Below are positions 53,274 to 62,068 of a stretch of DNA of 64,000 nt, in pieces. Location of the stretch: positions 3,410,001 through 3,474,000 of the forward strand of contig NZ_JAPEMM010000001.1 of assembly GCF_026342735.1 (NCBI RefSeq), given 5' to 3'. The notes below the pieces were generated by a model. It was not told the origin of the DNA, ran no database searches, and saw only the letters and a program-made list of their open reading frames with translations. Positions within the stretch are counted from its first letter, which is position 1; every line of letters starts with the position of its first letter. The position numbers and the translations under genes were made by a program. The stretch is from Streptomyces sp. NBC_00193. GTDB taxonomy: Bacteria > Actinomycetota > Actinomycetes > Streptomycetales > Streptomycetaceae.

Positions 53274-54218
53274 GTGAACACGAGCACCGTACGGGGGCGA
53301 TCCGCCGCCGGAACCGTGGCGCTCTGGCTCGACCTGCAGGACACCGTGCCGGAAGGCGCCCGGCTGAGCGAGCTCTCGGCCATGAGCGCCGCGGGCACGA
53401 TCGCCGGCGCCGGACTCGGACCGGACACCGGCGTGGCCGCGGCGCGGCAGGTGTGCGAAGCCCTGCACACGGTGGTGGTCGCCCTCCCGCCGTCCCTCGC
53501 CGACCGGGTGGACCGCACCAACCAGGCCGTCGCCCTGCCGGCCAACGACGCCGGCGTCGCCGCCATGGAGGCCCTGCTCGCCAGGGACCTCCCCGTCCAC
53601 CTCGCCACCTGCTTCTCCGCCCGGCGGTACGAACAGGCGGCGGCCGCCTACCTGTCGGCCCTGACCCGGGCCCGTGCCGAAGGCCGCGACCTGGCCGCCC
53701 TCGCCTCGACGGTCGCGTTCGGGCTGCGGCCCCTCGACCTCCGGGTCGACGCGCTCCTGGACCGGGCCGGCGGCGAGGAGGCGAAGGCACTGCGGGGGAC
53801 CGCGGCCCTGCTCGCGGCCCGGCTGGCCCGGCGGGCGAGCGCCCGGATCTTCGATCCCCGCACCTCGCCGGCCTGGGAGCCCCTCGCAGCCGCCGGAGCG
53901 CGGCCCCTGCGCCTGGTCTGGACGGAACTAGGCGATCTCGCACCGGCCGCCGGCGCCCAGACCGACTACGCATCCGAACTCGCCGACTCCGAGACGGCGT
54001 TGGCCGTCCCCACGGAGTCCCTCGACACCGCGGCGGGCCTGCGGCCCCGGCCGGCGCGGTCGGACCGGGGGCTGGCCGCGCAGGCCCAGCACTTCGAGGC
54101 GTGCCTCCGATGGTTCGGCATCCGTACGGAAGAGGTCGTACGGGAACTGGAGGGGGAACCGGTCGCGTGCGCCGCGACCCCGCCGGGCAGGGCCCTGGTC
54201 GCCGGGGGCGTGTCATGA
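53274..54218 (+). CDS. Transaldolase-like protein lacking the Schiff-base lysine
   Basis: 314 residues from GTG 53274 with GGGAGGG upstream, slightly shorter than actinobacterial transaldolases (about 370). The barrel is recognisable: GARLSELSAMSAAGTIAGAG, VALPANDAGVAAMEALL, LPVHLATCFSARRYEQAAAAYL and LASTVAFGLRPLDLRVDALL. In active enzymes the second segment reads VKIPAT with the catalytic Lys; here the position is Ala87. It therefore probably cannot form the usual enamine. Transaldolase makes or consumes sedoheptulose 7-phosphate, the cyclase substrate, so a duplicated enzyme turned to a new task (regulatory, scaffold, or other chemistry) is suggested. It overlaps the transporter by 4 nt. 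Confidence 0.8.
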   Translation: MNTSTVRGRSAAGTVALWLDLQDTVPEGARLSELSAMSAAGTIAGAGLGPDTGVAAARQVCEALHTVVVALPPSLADRVDRTNQAVALPANDAGVAAMEALLARDLPVHLATCFSARRYEQAAAAYLSALTRARAEGRDLAALASTVAFGLRPLDLRVDALLDRAGGEEAKALRGTAALLAARLARRASARIFDPRTSPAWEPLAAAGARPLRLVWTELGDLAPAAGAQTDYASELADSETALAVPTESLDTAAGLRPRPARSDRGLAAQAQHFEACLRWFGIRTEEVVRELEGEPVACAATPPGRALVAGGVS

Positions 54219-55645
54219 GACTGCAGGACTACGCGCGCAGCCTCGGCCCGTCCCTCGCGCCCCGCTCGCCGATGCCCGTCGTACGGCCGCAACCGCAGGC
54301 CTCGCACGCCCCTCACGAGCCGCAGACACCCCACCAGCCTCAGCCGCCACAGGCCCCGCCATCGCAGGCCCCGCCACCGCAGACCCCGTCGCCGGGGCGA
54401 CTGGGAGCGGCCACCGTGGTCGTCGCACTCGGCGGGCTGCTGTTCGGCTTCGACACCGGGGTCATCTCCGGTGCGCTGCTCTTCCTGAAGGAGGACTTCG
54501 CCCTCACCTCCTTCCAGGAGGGGACGGTCATCTCGGCGCTGCTGTTCGGCGCGGCCGTCGGAGCGCTGGGCAGTGCGCGGCCCGCCGACCGGTTCGGGCG
54601 CAAGCGCGTCCTCGTCGCGGTGGCGGCGACCTTCACCCTGGGGCTGGCCGCCGCCGTCACGGCCCGCGACTTCGCGAGCATGGTCGCGGCCCGGTCGATC
54701 CTCGGCCTGGCCGTGGGCAGCGCCTCCACCGTGGTCCCGCTGTACCTCGCCGAGATCGCCCCGCCCCGTCTGCGGGGACGCCTGGTGACCGCCAATCAGG
54801 TCCTGCTCACCGTGGGCATCCTGGTGTCGTACCTGGTGAACCTGGCCTTCGCCGGCAGCGCCGACTGGCGTGCCATGTTCGCGGTGGGCCTGATCCCCTC
54901 CGCTGCCATGCTGCTGGGCACCTTCTTCATCCCGGAGAGCCCGGAGTGGCTCCGCCGCCGCACGGAGCGGCGGTCCGGCTCCCGCCCGGGGCGGACGGCC
55001 GGCGCGAAGGCCCCGGCCCACCCCGCGGTGCGCCGCGCGCTGGTGATCGGCCTCACGCTGGCGGCCGTTCAGCAGTTCGGCGGGATCAACAGCATCATCT
55101 ACTACGCCCCGAGCATCATGGCCCGGGCCGGACTCCCGGCCGCCCACTCCATCCAGTACGCGGTCTTCATCGGGGTGGTCAACGTCGTCATGACGGTGGC
55201 CGCCGTTCCGCTCATCGACCGGGCCGGCCGCCGGCCCCTGCTGCTGTTCTCGCTCGCGGGCATGGCCGTATCGCTGGTCACCCTGGGTGCGGCGATGAGC
55301 GTCCCGCCCGGACCGGTGACCAACGTGATCGCCCTGATCTGCATGATCACGTACGTCGGCAGCTTCGCGATCGGCCTCGGACCGGTGTTCTGGATCCTGG
55401 CCGCCGAGCTGTTCCCGCCCGAGGCGCGGGCGCGCGGCGGCGCCCTGTGCGCGCTGGTCAACTGGGCGGCCAACTTCCTCGTCGGGCAGCTCTTCCTGCC
55501 GGTCGCCGACGCCGTGGGCGTGTCCTGGGTCTTCTGGTGCTTCGCCGCGGTGGCGGCGGGCGGGCTCGTCTTCGTCGTACGGCAGGTGCCGGAGACGAAG
55601 AACCGGTCGCTCGCCGACATCCAGGGGGAGTTGATCCTGCGCTGA
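54215..55645 (+). CDS. MFS sugar-porter family transporter
   Basis: 476 residues with a Pro/Gln-rich cytoplasmic N-tail (about 60 residues) and 12 membrane segments. Sugar-porter signatures: LGGLLFGFDTGVISGALLFL, ADRFGRKRVL, PESPEWLRRR, QQFGGINSIIYYAP, DRAGRRPLLL and the final PETKNRSL. These proteins carry hexoses, inositols or similar polyols, usually by proton symport. As the last gene of the cyclitol operon it may export or re-import the carbasugar. Short length of the central loop and the Pro-rich tail are unusual but not disabling. Confidence 0.92.
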   Translation: MRLQDYARSLGPSLAPRSPMPVVRPQPQASHAPHEPQTPHQPQPPQAPPSQAPPPQTPSPGRLGAATVVVALGGLLFGFDTGVISGALLFLKEDFALTSFQEGTVISALLFGAAVGALGSARPADRFGRKRVLVAVAATFTLGLAAAVTARDFASMVAARSILGLAVGSASTVVPLYLAEIAPPRLRGRLVTANQVLLTVGILVSYLVNLAFAGSADWRAMFAVGLIPSAAMLLGTFFIPESPEWLRRRTERRSGSRPGRTAGAKAPAHPAVRRALVIGLTLAAVQQFGGINSIIYYAPSIMARAGLPAAHSIQYAVFIGVVNVVMTVAAVPLIDRAGRRPLLLFSLAGMAVSLVTLGAAMSVPPGPVTNVIALICMITYVGSFAIGLGPVFWILAAELFPPEARARGGALCALVNWAANFLVGQLFLPVADAVGVSWVFWCFAAVAAGGLVFVVRQVPETKNRSLADIQGELILR

Positions 55646-55650
55646 CGGTG

Positions 55651-56253
55651 TCAGGCGCCGGCTCCCGGCCGGGCGATCGCCGTCAGCAGCAGCCCCCACA
55701 CCTGCTCGGCCGACGGCGCGTGCGGGCAGGTGCCGGTGCCGCCGTGGAGGCCGCAGGCGGACAGCTCGGTGCCCTCGACCAGCCGGACGATGAGGGCCTC
55801 GGCCACGCCGGGCGCCACGCCGGCCCGCAGGCTCCCCGTCGCGTGGGCGCGGGCGAGCAGGGATTGCAGGGCCGGCGCCCATACGTGGGCCTCGGGGCGG
55901 CCGGTGGTTCCGGCGCCGAGCCGCTCGCGCCGCAGCCGGGCCGCGGCGCGGGCCTCCACGCTGGTCTCCAGGCGCCGCATCAGCGCCGTGACGAGGGATC
56001 CGAGTGCCACCATCGGCGGCTCCGGGCTCGTCAGCGCCTCGGCCACGTGCCGCGCCGTGCTCGCGCGGCAGGCCGAGCGGACGGAGTCGGCCAGGGCCCC
56101 CTTCGTACGGAAGTGGAAGGTCAGCCCGCCGATCGAGGTGAGGGCGGTCTCGCTGATGCGGGAGAGCGACGCCCCTTCGTACCCCCGGTGCTCGAACTCC
56201 AGGGCCGCAGCCTGGATCAATGCGCTGCGTGTGCGGGCGGCGCGCTCCTGCAT
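55651..56253 (-). CDS. TetR-family regulator, butyrolactone-receptor-like
   Basis: 200 residues. I chose ATG 56253 (MQERAARTRSALIQ) because the family starts just before the helix-turn-helix; the frame is open to 56430 but without support. HTH: YEGASLSRISETALTSIGGLTFHF, the GLTxGALYFHF-like recognition helix of the ArpA/ScbR group. The C-terminal part (GSLVTALMRRLETS, AEALIVRLVEGTELS) is divergent, so it may be a pseudo-receptor that binds antibiotics or nothing. It is convergent with the cyclitol transporter and divergent from the transposase-like gene, with a palindrome between. Confidence 0.85.
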   Translation of the reverse strand: MQERAARTRSALIQAAALEFEHRGYEGASLSRISETALTSIGGLTFHFRTKGALADSVRSACRASTARHVAEALTSPEPPMVALGSLVTALMRRLETSVEARAAARLRRERLGAGTTGRPEAHVWAPALQSLLARAHATGSLRAGVAPGVAEALIVRLVEGTELSACGLHGGTGTCPHAPSAEQVWGLLLTAIARPGAGA

Positions 56254-56366
56254 CTTCTGGATCTTTCTCTGCGGGCATGCGGGGACACCCCCCGGAGCAT
56301 CCTGGCGGCGCGGGGCGCCCGCCGGGGGACCGACTACAGGAAGTAGGACCGAGAGCGAGAAATAAA

Positions 56367-56380
56367 AGAGAACGTTCTCT
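56367..56380. promoter_or_regulatory. Perfect palindrome AGAGAACGTTCTCT, probable TetR operator
   Basis: A 14-bp perfect palindrome in an AT-rich island (AAATAAAAG before it) lies between the divergent TetR gene (start 56253) and the transposase-like gene (start 56430). Position and symmetry suit an operator for the adjacent regulator. Confidence 0.65.
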
Positions 56381-56429
56381 ATGCTTTGCTCATCGCGAGT
56401 CGGCGTGGAGGACGAAGGAGGTATCGGCA

Positions 56430-57632
56430 ATGGCCGTGACAGGAGTGATCGGTCGTGGACCGGCGGGCGACCGCACGTCGGTCTCGGCGTTCAGCCAGGA
56501 GTTGTTCGCGCAGCTGCCGCGCACGGACCAGATGAAGTGGGCCGAGGTCTACCTGCGGGGGTTGCTGGCGACGCGGGGCAGGAAGTCGGTGCGCCGCATG
56601 GCGGAGACGGTCACCACCTCCGCCACCGCCTCCCAGTCGCTCCAGCAGTTCGTGAACACCAGCCCGTGGGACTGGAACGCGACCCGGCAGGAGCTCGCAC
56701 GCTGGATAGACGGCCGCTTCACCCCGCAGGCGTGGACCGTCGTCCCGGCGGTGCTGCCCAAGCGCGGGAGCCACTCGGTCGGGGTGCACCGGCGGTTCGT
56801 CCCCGAACTCGACCGCACCATCAACTGCCAGCTCAGCGTCGGCCTGTTCCTGTCCGGCGGCCGCGAGCACCTGCCCGTCGGGTGGCGGCTGCACCTGCCG
56901 GAGCGGTGGACGAAGGACCCGGAGGCGCGGCGCAGGGCGCGCGTGCCCGACTCGGTCCCGTTCCGGCCGCACTGGGCCCACACGGTGGGCCTGGTGGACG
57001 CCCTGTCGGCGCACTCCTCGGTCGTGGCCGCACCGGTCGTCGCCGACGTCGGCTCCACCCCCGACGCCCGCCCGGTCGTCGAGCGGCTGGGCGGCAGCGG
57101 GCACGGCTTCGTGCTCGCCGTGGCCGACGACCTGCAGCTGCTGCCCGACCCGTCACCCGTCCGCTCGGCGGGTACGGCCGCGGGCGGCCACCCGGCCGTG
57201 GAGAGCGCCCGGCAGAAGCTGCTGCGCAGCGGGGTCCGGCACCCGCACATCACGACCGTGGTCGGCCCGGACGGCCGCCCGCGGCGCGCCCAGGTGGTGT
57301 CGGTCCCCGTCAGGACCCCCGTCCTGCGACCCGACGGGACCCGCACGGTCGCCGCGGGCCTGCTCTTCGCGGAATGGGAACACACCCGCCGCCGGCCCGG
57401 CCGCATCTGGCTCACCAACCTGGTCCACCGCCGCATGGAGGAGCTGCTCGCCCTGACGCAGCTGCTCCAGGGCGCCGTCGACACGGTCGCCGCGATGGGC
57501 GAACACCACGGCATCCAGGACTTCGAGGGCCGCTCGTTCCCCGGCTGGCACCGCCACATGACCCTGGTCTCGGCGGCCTACGCCTACCAGCGCCTGGCCG
57601 GCACCACGACCCGCGCCGCCAGAGCTGCCTGA
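56430..57632 (+). CDS. Domesticated IS701-type transposase-like protein (catalytic residues lost)
   Basis: 400 residues with a perfect AAGGAGG 8 nt before ATG 56430. The body matches IS701/DDE_5 transposases: MKWAEVYLRGLLATRGRKS, SLQQFVNTSPWDW, PKRGSHSVGVHRRF, NCQLSVGLFLSGG, WLTNL and FEGRSFPGWHRHMTL. Active enzymes have IDDTGFPKKG where this protein has VVPAVLPKRG (residues 104-112), so the first catalytic Asp is gone. The RWRIE with the catalytic Glu is replaced (LLQGAV). VVADVGS keeps the middle Asp. No terminal inverted repeats are evident. It is therefore probably a DNA-binding protein recruited for regulation, beside a butyrolactone-type regulator. Confidence 0.85.
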   Translation: MAVTGVIGRGPAGDRTSVSAFSQELFAQLPRTDQMKWAEVYLRGLLATRGRKSVRRMAETVTTSATASQSLQQFVNTSPWDWNATRQELARWIDGRFTPQAWTVVPAVLPKRGSHSVGVHRRFVPELDRTINCQLSVGLFLSGGREHLPVGWRLHLPERWTKDPEARRRARVPDSVPFRPHWAHTVGLVDALSAHSSVVAAPVVADVGSTPDARPVVERLGGSGHGFVLAVADDLQLLPDPSPVRSAGTAAGGHPAVESARQKLLRSGVRHPHITTVVGPDGRPRRAQVVSVPVRTPVLRPDGTRTVAAGLLFAEWEHTRRRPGRIWLTNLVHRRMEELLALTQLLQGAVDTVAAMGEHHGIQDFEGRSFPGWHRHMTLVSAAYAYQRLAGTTTRAARAA

Positions 57633-57739
57633 TCCGACAGCACTCGCCGCCCCGTCCCGCCGGACGAAGTCCTCGTACGGCTCTCGGCCCCCGGACCGGC
57701 CGGGGCCGGGGCCGGGGGCGAACCGGACCGCACCCGGCC

Positions 57740-58471
57740 TCAGCGCGTCAGGAACCGCTCCCGCAGGCGGGCCGTCGTGGCCGGGGTGATGCCGACCGCG
57801 TCGGTGAGGTAGGCGTGGACCGAGCCGTGGCGGGTGGCGAGGTCGGCCAGGGTCAGGCGCAGGATCTCGGCGGGCGCACGGCCGTACGAGGGCCAGCGCA
57901 TGGTGCGGCCCGGGTGGGCGGTGTGCCAGTCGGCCGTCAGCCGGGCGGTGGCCAGCTCGGTCAGGGCGAAGTCCGCGAGGATCTGCTCCTCGTCCACGCC
58001 GAGGAGGGTCAGGACGAGCGCGGCGATCAGGCCGGTGCGGTCCTTGCCCGAGGTGCAGTGGAAGACCGCGGGCCCCGGGCCCTCGGCGAGCAGCTCGATC
58101 GCGGCGCGGATCTCCGCCACCCCGTCCTCGGCGACCTCGGCGAACCGGTCCGCGAGGAACCGCCACGGGTCGGTGTCCGGGTCGATCTCGGCCTGGTCGT
58201 ACGGCCGGTGCTCGATGCTGTGGTTGGCGTACGTGAACCGCTCGGGCTCCGGGATCCGACCCTTCGCCTCGATCTCCCAGGGGTAGCGCAGGTCGACGAC
58301 CGTCCGCACGCCGAGGTCCAGGAACCGGTCCCAGTCGGCGCCCGCGAGCTTGCCGAGCGAGTCCGCCCGGTAGAGGGCGCCCCACACGACGGTGGAGCCG
58401 TCCTCCGTGCGATAGCCGCCCAGGTCACGGAAGTTGTGCAGTCGCTCGAACTCGATGTGGCGGCGGGTCAT
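57740..58471 (-). CDS. Protein-tyrosine phosphatase (PtpB/Tyr_phosphatase_3 type)
   Basis: 243 residues with GAGGGGGAT before ATG 58471. FHCTSGKDRTGLIAALVL is the CX5R phosphate loop with the Lys-Asp variant of PtpB-like enzymes. NFRDLGGYRTEDG at the N-terminus and TVVDLRYPWEIEAKGR are also typical. It removes phosphate from Tyr, or from phosphoinositides in some members. It is monocistronic, convergent with the transposase-like gene; the 107-nt gap between them is GC-rich with a possible GGCC-type hairpin. It is probably a general chromosomal gene. Confidence 0.93.
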   Translation of the reverse strand: MTRRHIEFERLHNFRDLGGYRTEDGSTVVWGALYRADSLGKLAGADWDRFLDLGVRTVVDLRYPWEIEAKGRIPEPERFTYANHSIEHRPYDQAEIDPDTDPWRFLADRFAEVAEDGVAEIRAAIELLAEGPGPAVFHCTSGKDRTGLIAALVLTLLGVDEEQILADFALTELATARLTADWHTAHPGRTMRWPSYGRAPAEILRLTLADLATRHGSVHAYLTDAVGITPATTARLRERFLTR

Positions 58472-58535
58472 GCGGGGATCCCCCTCGGTATCGTGCCGAT
58501 GATCTTCCTGCGGACCGAGAGGCTACCCGTACGGC

Positions 58536-60356
58536 TCAGCCCATCTGCAGGGCCGCGGCGAAGTCCATCTTGTCCTCGAGCCGGCTGAGGTTGCGCCCCG
58601 TCAGCGCCTCGATGCGGCTGATCCGGTAGCGCAGCGAGTTCACGTGCAGGTGCAGCGCCTCCCCGCAACGCGCCCAGGAGCCGTCGTGTTCCAGGAAGGA
58701 CCGCAGCGTGGGCACCAGGTCGGAGCGGTAGCGCCGGTCGTAGTCCGTCAGCGGGGCCAGCAGCCGGCGGCTGAACTCCCGCCGGACCTCGGCCGGGATC
58801 AGCGGCAGCAGCGCCATGACGTGCGCGGCGAGATCGTCCGGCCCACGGGCGGCGACCTGTTCCGAAGGGGCCGCGACCTGACGGGCGTTACGGGCCTGCG
58901 CGAGCGCGTGCCGCAGTTCCGCGACCCCGCCCACCGGGTCGCTGACGCCGAAGGCCAGCCGCTCCCCGGCCCGCAGCCCGCGCGGCAGCGAACCGCCGGC
59001 GACCAGCACGACCGCCTCGGGGGTCAGCCGTGCGTCCGCCCCGACGAGCACGAAGGCGACGGCCTCGGCCCCGTCCCCGGCCGCGGTGACGGCCATCCGC
59101 GGACCGGAGTCCGGCCCCAGGCAGCGCGGATGCAGCAGGACCTCCTCCAACAGGTCGCGCACGGACGCCGCTACGGGGAACCCGTGCGCCCCCTTCGAGT
59201 CCAGCCGGGCCGATACGGCCTGCCAGAGCAGCCGGCCTTCCGAGCCGGTGGCCCCGTGGGACGCGTCGGACCCGGCGGCTCCGACGGCCCCGGCGTCCCC
59301 CGCCGCGAGCCGGGCCGCCGCCTCCTCTTCCTCGAAGAGCGCCTGCCCGCCCTCCCCGGCGGCTGCGGCCGAGCCGACCAGCGCCAGCAGCCGTTCGGCC
59401 GCGCGCCGCCGCATCGTGCGATCGGTGTCGCGGCCGCCGCGCTCCACCGAGACCAGCCGCGCGAGCCGGTCCAGCAGGTCGAGGCGTTCGTCGTTCCAGT
59501 CGGCGCTGTCGGCCTCGACGGCGATCAGCCAGTCGGTCAACGCTGCACCGGGAGCGGAGTCCCCGTCCCCGGCACCGGCACCGGAGCGGACCGGGAACAG
59601 GGAGAAGGCCGTCCCGCGCGCGACCGTGCGGTGCGGGGCCTGCTCGCCCGCCCGTTCGGCGGCCAGGAACCGCCCGGCCAGCGCCGAGGCCGTCTTCTCC
59701 GGCAGCGGCGGCTGCGCGCCCGCGATCTGCCGGCCGGTCGGGGACAGGATGTGAGCGTGCAGGTCCAGCTCGGCCAGCAGCAGTTCGAGGAGGGCTTCGG
59801 CCCCCGCCCCGGCCTGGCGTTGGGTGCTGAAGCGCCGGTGGCGGTCGACGAGCGCGGCGAGGCCGCCGATCCGCTCCTCGGTGCGGCCGCGCGCCACGTA
59901 CTCGGTGACCGAGGTGAACGGCACCTCCACGCCCACCGCGAGCAGCGGCAGTCCGTACCGGGCGCAGGCTTCCACCAGATCCTCGGGGATGTGGCCGAAC
60001 TGCGCCTCGCCCGCGCCCAGCGCCACGGCGCCCGCCTCCACGAGCACGCGGACGAACGCGTCGGACCGGCCGGCCCCCGCATCCAGGCCGGCTCCCGCAT
60101 CCAGGCCGGCTCCCGCGTCCTGGCCGGCTCCCGCGTCCTGCCCGGCCCCCGCGTCCGGCCGGTGCCAGGCCAGTCCGGACAGCACCAGGTCCCCCGGGGA
60201 CACGAAGCGACCGGGGTCGGGCAGGTCGATGGTCACCGTTCCGAGGACGGGCCGGTCGAGGTCCCGCTCGCCGCCGGGCAGCCGCAGCAGGCGCAGCAGA
60301 CACAGGTCCGCAGGCGCCTGGGTCTCGTCGGACGACAGCAGATCACGCAGCCTCAT
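58536..60356 (-). CDS. PucR-family transcriptional regulator
   Basis: 606 residues from ATG 60356 (MRLRDLLSS). The N-terminal PucR-type sensor domain (TVTIDLPDPGRFVSPGDLVLSG with VRVLVEAGAVALG), a GGDEF-like middle region and the C-terminal helix-turn-helix LHLHVNSLRYRISRIEALTG are in the usual order. Such regulators often control purine, amine or amino acid catabolism. The divergent or downstream target is not clear; the next genes (RidA, dehydrogenase) lie on the same strand upstream. Residues near 68-95 are a DAGAGQ/DAGAGL repeat. Confidence 0.92.
   Translation of the reverse strand: MRLRDLLSSDETQAPADLCLLRLLRLPGGERDLDRPVLGTVTIDLPDPGRFVSPGDLVLSGLAWHRPDAGAGQDAGAGQDAGAGLDAGAGLDAGAGRSDAFVRVLVEAGAVALGAGEAQFGHIPEDLVEACARYGLPLLAVGVEVPFTSVTEYVARGRTEERIGGLAALVDRHRRFSTQRQAGAGAEALLELLLAELDLHAHILSPTGRQIAGAQPPLPEKTASALAGRFLAAERAGEQAPHRTVARGTAFSLFPVRSGAGAGDGDSAPGAALTDWLIAVEADSADWNDERLDLLDRLARLVSVERGGRDTDRTMRRRAAERLLALVGSAAAAGEGGQALFEEEEAAARLAAGDAGAVGAAGSDASHGATGSEGRLLWQAVSARLDSKGAHGFPVAASVRDLLEEVLLHPRCLGPDSGPRMAVTAAGDGAEAVAFVLVGADARLTPEAVVLVAGGSLPRGLRAGERLAFGVSDPVGGVAELRHALAQARNARQVAAPSEQVAARGPDDLAAHVMALLPLIPAEVRREFSRRLLAPLTDYDRRYRSDLVPTLRSFLEHDGSWARCGEALHLHVNSLRYRISRIEALTGRNLSRLEDKMDFAAALQMG
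60070..60156 (-). repeat. 18-bp tandem repeat encoding DAGAG(Q/L) in the PucR gene
   Basis: Five near-identical 18-bp units (GGCTCCCGCATCCAGGCC type on the + strand) insert DAGAGQ/DAGAGL repeats into a surface loop of the sensor domain. This is a variable-number element in frame. Confidence 0.85.
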
Positions 60357-60511
60357 GACCCCACTTTGCCATGCGGCGCCAGGTTCCCGATCGCGACGGA
60401 TTTCCGCTGAACCCCAGGTCAGGCCTTTACGTTGGGGTAATTCGACGGAAATCTGGGTGAGTTCGCGCGCCCCGGTTCGTGGGATCCGTGACTGCGGACA
60501 GCCCGCCTCCC

Positions 60512-60991
60512 CTAGAGGCCCATCGGGGCGTGCAGTTCGACGAGGAGTTCCACCTCGACGGGTGCGTCCAGCGGCAGCACGCTCACGCCGACCGCGCTGC
60601 GGGCGTGGATGCCCGCGTCGCCGAAGGCGGTGCCCAGCAGCTCGCTCGCGCCGTTGAGCACACCGGGCTGTCCCGTGAAGTGCGGGTCGCTGGCCACGAA
60701 GCCGACCACCTTGACCACGCGCTTCACGGCCGAGAGGTCCCCGGCGACGGAGGCGACGGCGGCCAGCGCGTTCAGCGCGCACTGCTGCGCCAGCTCCTTG
60801 GCCTGCTCCGGGGTGACCTCGGCGCCGACCTTCCCGGTGAGGGGGAGCGCGCCGTCGACCATCGGGAGCTGGCCGGAGGTGTACACGTAGTGCCCGCTCT
60901 GCACGGCGGGCACGTAGACGGCGACCGGCGAGGGCGTCGGCGGGAGCTTCAGGCCGGCGGCGGCGAGGCGCTCTTCGGGGGTGCTGGTCAT
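60512..60991 (-). CDS. RidA/YjgF-family imine deaminase
   Basis: 159 residues from ATG 60991, overlapping the dehydrogenase stop. The longer RidA subgroup is shown by ERLAAAGLKLPP, YVYTSGQLPM, EQAKELAQQCALNALAAV, and the C-terminal RSAVGVSVLPLDAPVEVELLVEL with the conserved Arg and Glu. RidA proteins hydrolyse reactive enamines/imines released by pyridoxal-phosphate enzymes. It is paired with a dehydrogenase and near a PucR regulator, so an amine or amino acid catabolic function is plausible. Confidence 0.93.
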   Translation of the reverse strand: MTSTPEERLAAAGLKLPPTPSPVAVYVPAVQSGHYVYTSGQLPMVDGALPLTGKVGAEVTPEQAKELAQQCALNALAAVASVAGDLSAVKRVVKVVGFVASDPHFTGQPGVLNGASELLGTAFGDAGIHARSAVGVSVLPLDAPVEVELLVELHAPMGL

Positions 60992-61905
60992 GCGCGGATC
61001 TCCTTGTGGTCGCCGGCGGGGGAGGGGCTCGGGCGCGGGAAGAGGATGACCGGCTTGATCATGCCCGGCTCCTTCGCGGCGAGCCGCCCGAAGGCCTCCC
61101 CGACCCGGTCGAACGGGAATTCGTGCGTGGTGATCACGGTCGGGTCCACCAGCCCGTCCCCGATCAGGTGCAGTGCGCGCGCGAGCCGCGCCCCGCTGCT
61201 CTGCGGCGGCCGGCAGCGGGCGTACGTGATCTTCCCGCTCTCCGAGAGCCCCCCGCGGGCGGCCCTCGCGGCGGCGGGCTCGGCCGTCGCCATGATCGCG
61301 CGGTCGGCGCCGGCGCCGCCGGTCAGCTCCATGATCCGCTCGGTGGTGTCCTCGTAGGCCGGGTCGATCACCACGTCGGCCCCGAACCGCAGGGCGAGGC
61401 GCTGGCGCTTCATCTCCGGCTCCACGGCGATGACGCGGGCCCCGCGCAGCCGGCCGGCCGCGATGGTGGCGCTGAGTCCGACCGCGCCCTGGCCGAAGAC
61501 GACGACGCTGCCGCCCGGGGGAGGCCCGGACTCCTCGGCGGCGGCGAAGCCGGTGGGGAGCGCGCCCGCCGCGTAGAGGGCCTGGTGGTCGGAGACGGTG
61601 TCGGGGAGCGCGATCAGCCCGGCCCCGGCCGCCGGGGCGCGGAAGAACTCGGCGAGCCGCCCGTGGCCCTCGACGCCGACGCGCCGGCCGACGTAGGACG
61701 GGCAGACCCCGGGGCCGACGGCCGCCACGACGCCGACGGCCTCGTGGCCGAGCCCGCCGGGCGCCGCGTTGGCGATGTGCCCGTCCCAGGCGCAGATGAG
61801 CGCGGCCGTGGTGCGTACGAGGACCTCGCCCGGCCCTGGTTCGGGGACGGGCCGGTCCAGCACGGCGGGCGGCTCGCCGGCACGGCGCAGCGCGAAGGCC
61901 TTCAC
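60988..61905 (-). CDS. Zinc-type (medium-chain) alcohol dehydrogenase
   Basis: 305 residues from GTG 61905, which has GAGGAGACGC before it; an in-frame GTG 12 nt upstream is the alternative. MDR motifs: VRTTAALICAWDGH, GGLGHEAVGVVAAVGPG with the Glu ligand, VVFGQGAVGLSATIAAGRLRGARVIAVEPE for NAD(P). The usual first zinc ligand Cys is in LICAWD. There are no structural-zinc cysteines. It has a coupled stop/start with RidA. The substrate is unknown. Confidence 0.88.
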   Translation of the reverse strand: MKAFALRRAGEPPAVLDRPVPEPGPGEVLVRTTAALICAWDGHIANAAPGGLGHEAVGVVAAVGPGVCPSYVGRRVGVEGHGRLAEFFRAPAAGAGLIALPDTVSDHQALYAAGALPTGFAAAEESGPPPGGSVVVFGQGAVGLSATIAAGRLRGARVIAVEPEMKRQRLALRFGADVVIDPAYEDTTERIMELTGGAGADRAIMATAEPAAARAARGGLSESGKITYARCRPPQSSGARLARALHLIGDGLVDPTVITTHEFPFDRVGEAFGRLAAKEPGMIKPVILFPRPSPSPAGDHKEIRA

Positions 61906-62068
61906 GCGTCTCCTCACTCCGTCTTACTACGTCGTTGCACGGCTGGCTTTCCCACCATGCGGGCACGGACACGGCCCGGTGGGGGGCCATAGGTCGCAAT
62001 CCGGCGGGCCGAGCGTCAGCACTTGGAGCGGCTGCTCGTCCCTGCCGGCCGGCTGCGGTGCACGCCGG

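Noticed and set aside
58644..60410. 588-codon plus-strand frame opposite the PucR gene
   Set aside because: The minus-strand PucR protein has clear domains; the plus frame is an Arg/Gly-rich shadow.
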